Assembly (NCBI GenBank): GCA_049583635.1
Contig: JBAUWF010000108.1
Span: forward strand, 1-51,452
Length of the DNA: 51,452 bases
Source: Dokdonella_A sp049583635
GTDB lineage: Bacteria; Pseudomonadota; Gammaproteobacteria; Xanthomonadales; Rhodanobacteraceae
Reading direction: 5' to 3'
The position numbers and the translations under genes were made by a program. Shown here piece by piece: positions 1-10,228 of the stretch (the first letter of the stretch is position 1; each line of letters opens with the position of its first letter). Under the pieces are notes generated by a model, which searched no databases, was not told the DNA's origin, and was given only the letters and a program-made list of their open reading frames with translations.

Positions 1-59
1 GGTCGAGCTTGGAATCATTACGACCGACACGACGTGGGATTGTGCGCGAGCGATTGAAA

Positions 60-152
60 GGAGAGATGCCCGAGTGGCTGAAGGGGCTCCCCTGCTAAGG
101 GAGTATAGGGTTTATAGCCTTATCGAGGGTTCGAATCCCTCTCTCTCCGCCA
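60..152 (+). tRNA. tRNA-Ser(GCU)
   Basis: A class II tRNA with a long variable arm. The 7-bp acceptor pairs GGAGAGA (60-66) with TCTCTCC (142-148), followed by discriminator G and an encoded CCA. The anticodon loop lies between CTCCC and GGGAG and carries GCT, which reads AGC/AGU serine codons. An intrinsic terminator follows immediately. Confidence 0.97.
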
Positions 153-191
153 GAAACATGAAAGGGACCGTTCGGTCCCTTTCATGTTTCT
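152..191 (+). terminator. Intrinsic terminator-like hairpin after tRNA-Ser
   Basis: A perfect 18-bp inverted repeat (152-169 with 174-191) closes a four-base loop directly on the 3' end of tRNA-Ser. The outer stem is A/T-rich, so its 3' half can serve as a U-rich tract on either strand. Confidence 0.85.
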
Positions 192-419
192 GCGGCCGGA
201 GAGGGTGGTGGTCGAAACCTCTCGGTTCGACAAAATCGTCGGGAACGATTTTGGACAGCCGCAGGCTGGCCCCGAGAGCGAGGGGTGATCTCCGGATGAG
301 ACGAGCAATCCCTTCGCAGGGCGCCCCGCGATCGGAAGTCGAGAACCGGACCCTTCGTCGTATCTGGCGCAGAGAAGATGCTGCAAGAAACCTCCGGACT
401 CGAGGATTTCCGATGTCGG
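192..419. other. Gene-free stretch with a row of small hairpins
   Basis: No gene is supported here. Between 212 and 285 lie four adjacent inverted repeats: TCGAAACC/GGTTCGA (212-230), a 9-bp CAAAATCGT/ACGATTTTG with a 5-base loop (231-253), CAGCC/GGCTG (256-268) and CCCC/GGGG (270-285). The density of short palindromes suggests a structured or dispersed intergenic repeat. Function is unknown. Confidence 0.45.
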
Positions 420-448
420 TTGACCTTGAAGCCGTCAATCCGAATAAT
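420..448 (+). promoter_or_regulatory. Predicted sigma-70 promoter of tRNA-Arg(ACG)
   Basis: TTGACC (420-425) and AATAAT (443-448) are separated by 17 bases. A GC-rich discriminator (CCGCGCC) follows, as is usual for stringently controlled stable-RNA promoters. Transcription would start near 455, about 50 bases before the tRNA. Confidence 0.65.
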
Positions 449-505
449 TCCGCGCCTCGCACGTAAGTTATGATGCGGATCGCGCGAAGTCGAAACTTTT
501 CTCAT

Positions 506-582
506 GCGCCCGTAGCTCAGTTGGATAGAGTACCAGGCTACGAACTTGGTGGTCGGGAGTTCGAATCTCTCCGGGCGCGCCA
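506..582 (+). tRNA. tRNA-Arg(ACG)
   Basis: The acceptor pairs GCGCCCG (506-512) with CGGGCGC (572-578); G and an encoded CCA follow. The anticodon loop CTACGAA gives ACG, whose A34 is normally deaminated to inosine to read CGU/CGC/CGA. A promoter lies upstream and a terminator downstream, so this looks like a single-gene unit. Confidence 0.97.
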
Positions 583-593
583 TCGAAAAGCAG

Positions 594-632
594 AAGGGTC
601 AATGGGTTTTCGCTCATTGGCCCTTTTGTTTT
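594..632 (+). terminator. Intrinsic terminator after tRNA-Arg(ACG)
   Basis: An 11-bp stem (594-604 with 615-625, one G-U pair) is followed by TTTGTTTT. It sits 11 bases past the tRNA CCA end. The following 300 bases to recC hold no supported gene. Confidence 0.88.
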
Positions 633-940
633 GGGCAGTCGGCGTTTCATCCCCTCGTGCCGGAGCGCGTACCGGCCGGTGACGATCCGACCACCGGCGT
701 TGGCTCGCACTTGGACAAGCGCTACAGTCTCATGCACTGATACGGTCGCGTGGTGCAATCGTCGGCGATCCGCATGCGCGTGGTGACACGATTCCGAGAG
801 TGCATCACCAGCGATCATTGGCAAATGCGTGCGTCAATGGGCGTGGCGAGCTTCCTTGAATCGAGCGCATCCTGAGGCTCGGATGGGTGAGCGGAGCCAT
901 CGTGTTGGTCGCTGCGGCTGCGACGTCGAGGGAAGTCGGG

Positions 941-3900
941 ATGAGCAGTACCATATTTGAGCCGGGCACAGGTCGCGGCATCGTGATTGTGCGAGCGAGC
1001 CGTCTCGAAGCGCTGATCGACCCGCTGATGAACCTCATGGCGAGCGGCACGCCTGCGGATGTGCTCGCGCCGCATACGATCGTCGCGGCGCATCCCGGTG
1101 TCAGGCAATGGCTCACGCGAGAGCTTGCGCAGCGACTCGGTGCGGGCGGCATCGTCGCGAACGTCGACATGCGTCTGCCTGGTGCATGGCTCGACGATCT
1201 TGCCTCGGCCGTGCTCGGCGAATCCGCAATCGCATTGCAGCCATATCGGCGCGATTCACTGCGATGGCGCATCCATGAGTGTCTGGGCCAGATCGACGAC
1301 GCGAGGCTCAGCGCGTATCTGGCCGGCCACGATGCGGCGCGGCGGCGGTTCCAGTTGAGCGATCTGCTGGCGCGAATCTACACGCAATATCTCGTGTATC
1401 GACCTGATTGGCTGAGCGCGTGGGCGGCCGGTCGCGATGAAGTGCCCGAATCCGGGTTCCTCGCGCCATTGTGGCGTCGGCTGCGCGCGCGGATCGGTGT
1501 CGCGCATCGCGGTGAGCGCGTACGCAGCCTTATCGGCGAACTCGAGCGTGGCAGACCCGCGAATTTTCCCGAGGAGCCGCTGCACGTATTCGGCATGAGC
1601 CATCTCGCACCGTCGGAACTCGCGACACTGCGTGCCGTGGCGCGTCATCGCATGGTGGTGCTGTATCTGCCCGATCCGTGCATCGAATACTGGGCCGGTC
1701 TGCGTCCGGCAGAACAGCATCTGACCCGGTTTCTGAAACTGGATGCCCTGCCTGCCGACGCGGACGAGGACTTCCTCGACCTTGGGCATCCACTACTGGC
1801 GAGTTGGGGACGCATGGGTCAGCACCTGATGCTCGCGCTCGCCGACGGCGAGGACATCGCGCGCGAATTTCGCGACTGGGTCGACGAAGAAAAGAGCACG
1901 CGCGTGCGCAACCGGCTCGAAAGCCTGCAAGAGAGCGTGCGTCGTCTCGACCCGTCGCTGATCAATCCGGGCAAGCCCGGCGATCGATCCGCGCTCGACG
2001 ATCGCTCGCTGCGCATCCACGTGTGCCATACACGCGTGCGTGAACTCGAAGTGCTGCGCGATGCGCTGTTGCGAGAGCGCAGCGAGTGCACCGACCTGAA
2101 ACCGTCCGATATCGCGGTCATGGCGCCGGATATCCGTGCCTACGTCCCGCTGCTCGGCGCCGTATTTGGTGAAGCGGGTCGACACGACGGACCGCTGCCT
2201 TACCATCTCGCAGACGTGCCGCTGTCGCGCAGTCACCGCCTGTATTCGGCGTTCGCGACCTTGTTGTCGCTGCCGCATTCGCGACTTGCGGCGCCGGAGG
2301 TCATGGATCTCGTCGGTGTGCCGGAGATCGCGCGTGCGCTCGGTCTGAACGACGCTGGTGTCGAGGTGCTGGATGCGTGGCTCGACCGCAGCCGCGTGGC
2401 CTGGGGCCTCGATGCGTCGTTTCGCGAATCGTTCGGCGTGCCCGGTATCGTCGAAAATACGTTTGCCTGGGGCATGGACCGCCTGTTGGCCGGCTACGTG
2501 TTCGGCGACACCGCCGATGGGGAGCCGCAGGCGCAGCAACTCGGCGACGGTGCGCGGGTGGTTCCGGTCGAAGGCGTGCACGGACCGCAGGCGGACGCGA
2601 TCGGCGCGCTCGATCGTTTGTTGCAGATACTGGCCCGGCTGCGCGCGGAAATGCTGCAAGCGCGTCCCGCATCGCGCTGGACCGGGTTTCTCGATGATCT
2701 GATTACCACGCTGTTCCGCGTCGGGTTCGGTGACAGCGACGCGTACGAAGCTTGTGCGAACCTGCAGCGACTCACGCAAGTCGTCGATGTCGCAACCGTG
2801 GCCGACGGACTCGATCCGGTGCTCGATTTCAGCGTCGTGCGAGAAGTGTTGCTCGAACGGCTTTCGGCGACGCCGGAGCGGCAACGCTTTCTGGCTGGCG
2901 GCGTGACATTTTGCGGCATGGTTCCGCAGCGTGCGATCCCGTTCAAGGTCGTCGCCGTGCTCGGCCTCAACGATGGTGAATTCCCGCGCGAATCGGGTGA
3001 CGCCGACCTCGATCTGATGTTGCGCTACCCGCGCATCGGCGATCGCGGGGTCGCCAACGACGATCGTTACCTCTTTCTCGAAACGCTGATGGCCGCGCGC
3101 AAGGTCCTGCATCTGAGCTATGTCGGCGAAGGTGTACGCGACGCCAAGCCGCGCAATCCGGCCGCACCGCTCGCGGAACTCATGGACCTGCTCGACGAAC
3201 ATGCGTGCATTCGCGGTGCGCGTGAGGACAAGATCGACAGACCCTGGCTGATTCGCCATCCGTTGCAACCGTTCGACTTGCGCTATTTCGACGGAAGCAA
3301 TCCGCGCTTGTATTCGTTCGATCGTACGATGGCACGGCTCGCGAGTGACGAGGAACGCAAGCCCCATCCGTTTCGCGGCGACGATGCGATGTCGGTTCCG
3401 GAGGCGGCTGAAGACCTGGTTACGGTTTCGCTTGCCGAGATGCTGTCCTATTACCGCGACCCCGCCAGGCAGCTCCTGTCGAAACGCCTCAATCTGCAGC
3501 TTCGCGCCGTCGACGCAAACAGCTTTCGCACGAGCGAGCCGCTCAAGGCCGCATTCGATCGAATCGAGCGCGTTCCGCGCCGTCTGTTCCTCGCTGCTCT
3601 GGAACGTCCCGAGGCCGCCTTCGCTGTGCCCGAAAGCCCGCCAGATTGGCTGCGCCTGGACGGCCTGTGGCCGCCGGGACGCGTCGGCGAGCGCGCATAC
3701 AGCGAGGTCGCGAAGGCCGTCCAGACACTCCTCGACCGGTCACTTATGCATCCGCTGCTTGCGGGCGGACTGCCCGCAGCGACCCCCTTGCCGGTCGATC
3801 GAAGCATCGGCCGCTACCGCGTGCAGGGCGAACTCGCGCGTGTGCGCAACGGCGACGACGCACGCTGGATATTCGATGCATTCCCGGATCACGCAGGAGA

Positions 3901-4417
3901 AGACGCACTCGGCTTCCAGCAACGCATCGCGATCTTCATCGAGTGGGCGCTGCTGCGCCTCAACGATGCGGACGGTACAAGAGGCGCACGCGTGTTTCTC
4001 GTCGCCGCCGGCGACCAGCATCCGTGGCAGGATTCGCTGAATGCCCGGGACGATGCGTTCATGCACGCGACGAGAACGCGTGACGCTGCGAGCGTTGCGG
4101 CCATCCTCGGCGATCTCGAACGTCGTCTGTGCGGTCTGCTTGCGTTCTTTCATGCGGTGGAAACGAGACCGACCTGGTATTTCCCGAAAACAAGTTGGGA
4201 GGCCCGCGCGGCGATCGAGTCGCCGCAAGTCGAAGTGGTATGGGCCGGCGGAGAACACCGCCGCGGCGAGCGCGACTACGCGCCGGGATACGCAGCGTTG
4301 CTCGGTCGCGATGCGTGTTTCGATGAAGGCACGGCCGATCGCGCCGAACTCGAGCGCAATGCGCATGCGCTATTCGCGTTGATCGAATTCGGCATGGCGA
4401 CGACGCCCGATGAATGA
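941..4417 (+). CDS. recC: RecBCD subunit RecC
   Basis: Encodes a 1158-residue RecC, close to the usual length of about 1120. RecC is the non-catalytic subunit of exonuclease V: it splits the duplex, holds RecB and RecD, and scans the 3' strand for Chi during double-strand break repair. The N-terminus (SRLEALIDPLM, then HPGVRQWL near residue 55) and the inactive-helicase segment with LSRSHRLYSAF match RecC proteins. An upstream in-frame ATG exists at 887, but the ATG at 941 is preferred because GAGGGAAG precedes it and the family N-terminus starts there. The stop overlaps the recB start, which predicts translational coupling. Confidence 0.95.
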   Translation: MSSTIFEPGTGRGIVIVRASRLEALIDPLMNLMASGTPADVLAPHTIVAAHPGVRQWLTRELAQRLGAGGIVANVDMRLPGAWLDDLASAVLGESAIALQPYRRDSLRWRIHECLGQIDDARLSAYLAGHDAARRRFQLSDLLARIYTQYLVYRPDWLSAWAAGRDEVPESGFLAPLWRRLRARIGVAHRGERVRSLIGELERGRPANFPEEPLHVFGMSHLAPSELATLRAVARHRMVVLYLPDPCIEYWAGLRPAEQHLTRFLKLDALPADADEDFLDLGHPLLASWGRMGQHLMLALADGEDIAREFRDWVDEEKSTRVRNRLESLQESVRRLDPSLINPGKPGDRSALDDRSLRIHVCHTRVRELEVLRDALLRERSECTDLKPSDIAVMAPDIRAYVPLLGAVFGEAGRHDGPLPYHLADVPLSRSHRLYSAFATLLSLPHSRLAAPEVMDLVGVPEIARALGLNDAGVEVLDAWLDRSRVAWGLDASFRESFGVPGIVENTFAWGMDRLLAGYVFGDTADGEPQAQQLGDGARVVPVEGVHGPQADAIGALDRLLQILARLRAEMLQARPASRWTGFLDDLITTLFRVGFGDSDAYEACANLQRLTQVVDVATVADGLDPVLDFSVVREVLLERLSATPERQRFLAGGVTFCGMVPQRAIPFKVVAVLGLNDGEFPRESGDADLDLMLRYPRIGDRGVANDDRYLFLETLMAARKVLHLSYVGEGVRDAKPRNPAAPLAELMDLLDEHACIRGAREDKIDRPWLIRHPLQPFDLRYFDGSNPRLYSFDRTMARLASDEERKPHPFRGDDAMSVPEAAEDLVTVSLAEMLSYYRDPARQLLSKRLNLQLRAVDANSFRTSEPLKAAFDRIERVPRRLFLAALERPEAAFAVPESPPDWLRLDGLWPPGRVGERAYSEVAKAVQTLLDRSLMHPLLAGGLPAATPLPVDRSIGRYRVQGELARVRNGDDARWIFDAFPDHAGEDALGFQQRIAIFIEWALLRLNDADGTRGARVFLVAAGDQHPWQDSLNARDDAFMHATRTRDAASVAAILGDLERRLCGLLAFFHAVETRPTWYFPKTSWEARAAIESPQVEVVWAGGEHRRGERDYAPGYAALLGRDACFDEGTADRAELERNAHALFALIEFGMATTPDE

Positions 4418-7400
4418 CGGCGAGCGCCCGCACCTGGTCCGCGCGAGGGAATGGACGGATCTGCCGCTCGCCCCGGGCGGCCGTAGTCTGGTCGAGGCGA
4501 GCGCCGGCACCGGCAAGACCTGGACCATTGCCGTGCTCTACCTGCGCCTGCTGCTCGAACCATGGGGCGTTTCGGGACAACCCTTGAGAGCGCGCGACAT
4601 TGTGGTTGGGACATTTACCGACGCGGCCGCACAGGAGCTGCACGCGCGTATTCGCAGCCGGTTGCTATGGGCCGAGGTACTCGCCGCAAAAGCCGTGCGT
4701 GACGGTGGATTGACGACGTGCGACGACGCGCCGTTCGAGGAAGCCTGGCTTTGCGCGCGCTGGAACGTCGACGCCACGCAGGCGCGGCGCGACCAGCGGC
4801 GCCTGCGGGTCGCGCTCGCCGAACTCGATCGCGCACCGATTACGACGTTGCACGGGCTGTGCCGGCGGATTCTTGCCGACTTTCCGTTCGAATGCGCCAG
4901 CGCATTCAGGCTCGGCGATCTCGTTTCCGGCGATGCCATGCTGGAAGGGCTCGCCGAGGATCTTTGGCGACGTTTGCAGCAGGGCAGCGAGGAGCCGCCA
5001 CAGTTCGAGTCGACCGCCACGATGGAGGCACTGCGCAAGCGCCTTGGACGGTGCCTTGAGCCTGGTGTCGGTTTGTGGGTTCCGAACGATGCCGAACTCA
5101 GTCGCGTGTTGCCGACCGGCATGGCAGACGGGCTGCGCGCGTTGGCCAAGCGAGACCGCATCTGGTCATCAACGCCGACCGGCAGGCAGTCCACGGCATT
5201 GAGAGGGGCGCTAGCAGCATTCGCTGACTGGCTCGACGGCAAGCGTGAATCGCTCACCGACAGACAGCTGGAACATCTCGGCAATCCCGGGACCTTGCTC
5301 AATCCGGCGCAAGCCGATGCGCTGCTTGCGCAGCCGCCACTGCGTGATCTGCCGAATGTGCTGCGTTGCTACGGCTATATGCATCACGCGGCGGAAATCG
5401 CCGCGTGGCGCGAATGGACGCTCGACGTGCGGCGCCGTCGCGACGAGCAACTCGCCGCCGCGAATCGCCTGACTTACGACGATCTGCTGACGCGGGTACA
5501 CGCGGCACTCGAACGTGATGCAAACGGCCTTGCCGATCGCCTGTTCGCCGAGTGGAAGATCGCGCTGATCGACGAATTCCAGGACACCGATGCGTTGCAG
5601 TACGCGATTCTCGACCGTATCTACCGCGATACGACCGGCGAGCCGCGCGGACGCCTGGTTCTGATCGGTGATCCGAAGCAGGCGATCTACCGGTTTCGCG
5701 GCGGCGACATCGATAGCTATCTTGCGGCTGCGGCAAGAGTCGATTCGATGCTCGCGCTGGGGACCAACCGGCGATCCTCGCGCGCTTACGTTGCCGCCCT
5801 CAACGAATGGTTCGAACGCGCCGGGCCGCTATTGAGTGCGGACGCGTCGCATGCGATCAGTGTGCCGCCGGTCGTCGCGAGCGATCGTCGTGACGCCGCC
5901 GTGTACGAAACGCCCGACGATGAGGCCGCGCGCCCGCTGGTCGTGCACTACAACGAGCGCGTGCCCACCGAAGCTCGTCGGCGCAAGGAACTGGCGCTCG
6001 GCGCTTGCGCGAACCGGATCGCCGCAATGCTCGACGATTCGCGCTACCGGATCGCCGGCAAACCCGTTGCACCCGGCGACATCGCGGTACTGTTGCCGAC
6101 CAATCCGCAGGTGGGCCGTATGCGCGAGTTGTTGCAGCAGCGCGGCGTGCCCTGCGTCGGTTCGGGCAGAAGCAGCGTGTTCGACACGGAATGGGCTCGC
6201 GAATTGCAGATCGTGCTGTACGCAGTTGAGCACGCGACGGAAGAAGGCGTGCTGCGCGCCGCGCTGGCCACCCGCCTCGGCGGGCTGGACTATGGCGCGC
6301 TTGGGCGTTTGCGTGCGGATCCGGAGGCATCGCAGGAGCACGCCGACCGTTACGCGAAACTCAAGCGCACATGGCAGCGCGAGGGGGTGCTGCGCGTCGT
6401 TCTCGAGTTTGCACGAACGGCGATGTCACAAATGCCGACGCCAGCACAGCGCGAACGCGCAATGACCGATCTTCGCCATCTCGGCGAATTGTTGCAGGCG
6501 CAAGCGGAAAACGTTCACGGCGCCGAGCCGTTGCTCGCGTGGCTTGCCGAACAGCGCGAAGACCGTCGCGACGACGTGGCGGATGCCAGCGACGAGCGCC
6601 AGCTGCGGGTCGAGTCGGATGCAAAGCGTGTGCGGCTCATGACGCTGCACGCGAGCAAGGGACTCGAGTTCCCGATCGTGTTCCTGCCGCTCATGTGGTG
6701 CCATCGCCAGCATGGGCAGGACAAGACACCGGTGATACATGAGCCGCTGTGCGATCGACGCATCATCGGTTTCGGTGCGCAGGCCGTCGCGCAACACCGG
6801 AACGACGATCAGAACGAGCGCTTTCGCGTGCTCTATGTCGCGCTGACCCGCGCAATCCATGCCTGTCACGTGTACGCGTTGTCACCCACGCGGCGGAGGG
6901 ATGCGAGAAGGAATTCGTCGCCCGAACGCGATCCCGCGCGTTCGGCACTCGACGCGATGATCGAACGGCTGCTGGCGCGGGGGCCGGAAACCCAACCGTT
7001 CCGGCATCTGCAATGGATGGCGGCGCCGTGGGACCAGTCGCGACGCCACTACACGCAATCGCGGTCGTCGCCGCCCCGGCGCTTCGAGGCGTTGCGTGAA
7101 CCGGCCGCGACACCGTTCGAACATCGCTGGAGCTTTTCAAGTCTGATCGGCACGCATCGCCCGGCACTGCTGGAAGAGGAGCCCGCAGATGACGAAGGTG
7201 CGCCGGACATCCCCGCATTGCAGGATTCCGAATCATCGATCGAACGGTCAGCGCTCGACGCGCCGGTGGTGGTTGCGGTGACGGGCAATGCGGACACGAT
7301 CGAGAGATCCAATGCAGCGAGCGCCGATCCATCGCGGTCCGAAGTATCCGGTCCCGATCCGGCGCTGCTCGAGCTTTCGGGTCTTCGTGGTCGCGAGTTC

Positions 7401-8111
7401 GGCAACGCGGTGCATGAAATTCTGGAACGACGCGACGCCGGAACCTCGCTGCTGGAGCAGCGCGAGCTCGTCGAACAAAGCTTGCGCACGAATGCCGTGC
7501 GCCTCGGTGACCTGGCGATGGGGAACGCGATTTCGCGCATTGCGCGCCGTCTCGATGCGATGCTTGCGACGGAGATCGCCCGCGGTCTGCGACTCTCGGC
7601 GATCCCTTCGCGATCGCAGCGTGCAGAAATGGAATTTTGTTTCGTGCTGGATGCCGTGTCGGTCGAGCGCATTCGCGCCGCGTGCGTGCGGCATGGCGAT
7701 CCGGCACTCGTGCCGGAGCAGATTCCGGCAATGCGTTTGCGCGGTCTCATGACCGGCAAGATCGATCTCGTGTTCGAAAACAGCGGTCGTTTTCACGTAC
7801 TCGACTACAAGGGTAATCATCTCGGCGACCGGTTGCCCGCTTACATGCCCGCTGCGCTCGAGAACGCAATGAACGTTCACGACTACCGTTTTCAAGCGCT
7901 GCTGTACAGCGTCGCAGTCGATCGCTATCTGCGCCAGCGTATCCCCGGCTACCAGCGGGCGACGCAGCTCGGCGAGGCGATCTATCTGTTCGTGCGCGCG
8001 GTCGGGATCGCGCCCGCTGCCGGTGTGTGGACGCATCGCTTCGATGATGGCTTGATTACGGCGGTCGATGTCGCGCTCGGCGCTGGTTCGCATATCGAGG
8101 CACCGGCATGA
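4410..8111 (+). CDS. recB: RecBCD subunit RecB, helicase-nuclease
   Basis: Encodes a 1233-residue RecB, the 3'-5' SF1A helicase and nuclease of exonuclease V. Walker A is SAGTGKTW (31-38), helicase motif II is DEFQDTD (388-394) and motif III is GDPKQAIYRF (from 420). The C-terminal PD-(D/E)XK nuclease is intact: H1002, D1119 in GKIDLVF, and D1132/K1134 in LDYKG. These residues bind the metal and cut DNA. The gene begins inside the end of recC and its stop overlaps the recD start (ATGA), so the three subunits should be made in a fixed ratio. The residue-900 to 970 linker is Glu/Asp-rich and variable, as expected for the tether to the nuclease domain. Confidence 0.97.
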   Translation: MNDGERPHLVRAREWTDLPLAPGGRSLVEASAGTGKTWTIAVLYLRLLLEPWGVSGQPLRARDIVVGTFTDAAAQELHARIRSRLLWAEVLAAKAVRDGGLTTCDDAPFEEAWLCARWNVDATQARRDQRRLRVALAELDRAPITTLHGLCRRILADFPFECASAFRLGDLVSGDAMLEGLAEDLWRRLQQGSEEPPQFESTATMEALRKRLGRCLEPGVGLWVPNDAELSRVLPTGMADGLRALAKRDRIWSSTPTGRQSTALRGALAAFADWLDGKRESLTDRQLEHLGNPGTLLNPAQADALLAQPPLRDLPNVLRCYGYMHHAAEIAAWREWTLDVRRRRDEQLAAANRLTYDDLLTRVHAALERDANGLADRLFAEWKIALIDEFQDTDALQYAILDRIYRDTTGEPRGRLVLIGDPKQAIYRFRGGDIDSYLAAAARVDSMLALGTNRRSSRAYVAALNEWFERAGPLLSADASHAISVPPVVASDRRDAAVYETPDDEAARPLVVHYNERVPTEARRRKELALGACANRIAAMLDDSRYRIAGKPVAPGDIAVLLPTNPQVGRMRELLQQRGVPCVGSGRSSVFDTEWARELQIVLYAVEHATEEGVLRAALATRLGGLDYGALGRLRADPEASQEHADRYAKLKRTWQREGVLRVVLEFARTAMSQMPTPAQRERAMTDLRHLGELLQAQAENVHGAEPLLAWLAEQREDRRDDVADASDERQLRVESDAKRVRLMTLHASKGLEFPIVFLPLMWCHRQHGQDKTPVIHEPLCDRRIIGFGAQAVAQHRNDDQNERFRVLYVALTRAIHACHVYALSPTRRRDARRNSSPERDPARSALDAMIERLLARGPETQPFRHLQWMAAPWDQSRRHYTQSRSSPPRRFEALREPAATPFEHRWSFSSLIGTHRPALLEEEPADDEGAPDIPALQDSESSIERSALDAPVVVAVTGNADTIERSNAASADPSRSEVSGPDPALLELSGLRGREFGNAVHEILERRDAGTSLLEQRELVEQSLRTNAVRLGDLAMGNAISRIARRLDAMLATEIARGLRLSAIPSRSQRAEMEFCFVLDAVSVERIRAACVRHGDPALVPEQIPAMRLRGLMTGKIDLVFENSGRFHVLDYKGNHLGDRLPAYMPAALENAMNVHDYRFQALLYSVAVDRYLRQRIPGYQRATQLGEAIYLFVRAVGIAPAAGVWTHRFDDGLITAVDVALGAGSHIEAPA

Positions 8112-9937
8112 GCGTCTATTCGTTCAACCGATGGGAATCCGCAACCGACGCCGAGGCCTGGCGCGCGATCGATCGTGCGCTGGCGCGGTGGGTTCGGGCT
8201 CACGGCGGCTCGGAAACGCTCGCCGGGGTCGCGGCCTGGACGAGTCTTGCCGATGGCCAGGGCGACTCTGCGCTGCCGTTGCTCGGCGACGATGCGGGTC
8301 GACATGGAATGCCGTCTCTCGATGCCGCGACGGTCGATACCCTGCGCGCTGAAACGATGGTCGGCAACGGCGAATCGTCCAAGCCGACGCCGTTCGTCCT
8401 CGATGGCGACGGTCGTTTCGCGCTTTGGCGCAACCATGCCCATGAAGTCCGCATTGCCGAACACATCCGCGCGCGCCGGGCAGTCGTTCGCGACGTCGCG
8501 AGCACGTTCCCGGCTGAAGACATCAACGCGCTGTTCAAAGACGATCGTTCGCCTGCAGTGCAGTCTCAGCGCGAGGCGGTCGCGGGCGTGGCTGGACGCC
8601 GCCTGTTCTTGCTGACTGGCGGCCCCGGTACCGGCAAGACCACGACCGTGTTGCGCATGTTGCTGGCACTGCAGCGGTGCGAGAAACGCATGCTCGACAT
8701 CGCAGTGGCCGCGCCCACCGGCAAGGCTGCGCAGCGTCTCGTGCAATCGCTGCGTGCCGGCAAGGAAACACTGCTCGCAGGCAATGCCGCGCCGTGGTCG
8801 GGGATATGGCGGTCATTGCTCGCAAGCATTCCGGACGAGGATGCGCTCACGGTCCATCGCCTGCTCGGCTACGATCCACGCCGCAACGTATTTACGCGCG
8901 GCGCGGCGCGCCCTCTTGCAGCCGACATCGTGGTCGTCGACGAGGCGTCGATGCTGGATCTCGGCATGTTGCGAGCGCTCCTCGATGCAACGCGGCCGGA
9001 TGCAACGTTGATTCTGGTTGGCGATGCGGACCAGTTGACTTCGGTTGCGACCGGATCGGTGCTCATGGATCTGGTCGGCGCGCTCGAAGAGGCGCGCGCG
9101 CCCGAACTGGTGCGGCTCGAACACAGCTTTCGCTCCGAGCAGCCGCTGATCGAGATCAACCGTGCGGTGCGGGCGGGAGATTCGGTCGCTCTCGAGCGTG
9201 CATTCACAGGCGCCGGAAAACGTGCGCAACGCGTCGATGTCGACACGACGGCGAATTTGCGCGCTCAGTTGGACGGCTGGGCTGGCGAGCTTGCCGGTCT
9301 CGCGATCCGGCCGCCGCTCGCCGCGATCGCGCATCGCGATGGGACCGGCGCGCGCGAGCGCGCCGAACGCGAGCAGGGCGAGGCCGCGCTCGCGGCGCTG
9401 CGCACACTCGCGCAACGGCAGATCCTGTGCGGTCTTCGCGAAGGCGAGTTCGGCGCGCTCATGGTCAATCACGCGATCGAGCAGCGGCTCAAGCGCCACT
9501 GGGGGGTGCCGGCTGAGCGAGTCTGGTATCCGGGTCGCGCCGTATTGATCACGCGCAACGATTACGGCACGCGCCTGTTCAATGGCGATGTCGGGCTGGC
9601 GCTCGAGGAAGGGCCGGGCGGGCCCTTGCGTGTCTGGTTCGAGACCGTCCGCCCGGATGGGAGCACAGTTGCGCGCGGTTTCGCGATCGGGACGCTGCCG
9701 CCGCACGATGGCGCGTTCGCGATCACGATCCACAAGAGCCAAGGTTCCGAGTATTCGGCGGCTGCGATATTACTGCCGCCGGATCCCGCAAATCGCGTGC
9801 TGTCGCGCCAGTTGCTCTATACGGGCCTCTCGCGCGCGAAACGGAATGTCGTGCTGTGGGCGACCGCGGAGGTTGTCAAGACGACGTTGGCGCGTCCGGT
9901 TCGTCGCGCCGGCGGTCTTGCAGCGCGCCTGCGCTGA
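8108..9937 (+). CDS. recD: RecBCD subunit RecD, 5'-3' helicase
   Basis: Encodes a 609-residue RecD, almost identical in length to the E. coli protein. It is the fast 5'-3' SF1B motor of exonuclease V. Walker A is GGPGTGKT (171-178), Walker B is VVDEASMLDL, the GDADQLTSV motif follows, and the C-terminal SF1 motif ITIHKSQGSEY sits near residue 540. The start ATG overlaps the recB stop by four bases. The order recC-recB-recD has no ptrA protease gene between recC and recB, unlike enterobacteria. No terminator is obvious after the stop. Confidence 0.96.
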   Translation: MSVYSFNRWESATDAEAWRAIDRALARWVRAHGGSETLAGVAAWTSLADGQGDSALPLLGDDAGRHGMPSLDAATVDTLRAETMVGNGESSKPTPFVLDGDGRFALWRNHAHEVRIAEHIRARRAVVRDVASTFPAEDINALFKDDRSPAVQSQREAVAGVAGRRLFLLTGGPGTGKTTTVLRMLLALQRCEKRMLDIAVAAPTGKAAQRLVQSLRAGKETLLAGNAAPWSGIWRSLLASIPDEDALTVHRLLGYDPRRNVFTRGAARPLAADIVVVDEASMLDLGMLRALLDATRPDATLILVGDADQLTSVATGSVLMDLVGALEEARAPELVRLEHSFRSEQPLIEINRAVRAGDSVALERAFTGAGKRAQRVDVDTTANLRAQLDGWAGELAGLAIRPPLAAIAHRDGTGARERAEREQGEAALAALRTLAQRQILCGLREGEFGALMVNHAIEQRLKRHWGVPAERVWYPGRAVLITRNDYGTRLFNGDVGLALEEGPGGPLRVWFETVRPDGSTVARGFAIGTLPPHDGAFAITIHKSQGSEYSAAAILLPPDPANRVLSRQLLYTGLSRAKRNVVLWATAEVVKTTLARPVRRAGGLAARLR

Positions 9938-9984
9938 GACACACATGCGCTGTTGAGTGGGCAAAGGCGCAGGCGACCCGCGCA

Positions 9985-10013
9985 TTGACGCGCCCGGGGC
10001 ATCTTCGTAGTAT
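9985..10013 (+). promoter_or_regulatory. Predicted promoter of the tRNA-Pro cluster
   Basis: TTGACG (9985-9990) is separated by 17 bases from TAGTAT (10008-10013), with a CCCGGCC discriminator and a predicted start about 40 bases before tRNA-Pro. The GC-rich discriminator is typical of growth-rate-controlled stable RNA promoters. Confidence 0.6.
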
Positions 10014-10059
10014 TCCCGGCCGTTTTGGCAGTCGCGAAACCGCCGAAGCGGCCGGACGA

Positions 10060-10136
<77 letters not shown>

Positions 10137-10228
10137 TCCGGCCCGCTGCAACCCTGCGCTCGCGATCGGCAGGCGCTCGCGAACGGTTCGTCAGCGCATT
10201 CGGTTTTTGCAACAATCCGGCGGTCGAT

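Noticed and set aside
112..583. Open frames across tRNA-Ser and tRNA-Arg, on both strands, with EREGFEPSIRL or AQLDRVPGYELG-like peptides
   Set aside because: These are the well-known false peptides made by translating tRNA genes or their complements.
1793..3367. 524-codon minus-strand open frame inside recC
   Set aside because: Antisense shadow of a GC-rich coding gene; composition is His/Arg/Gln-rich with no family resemblance.
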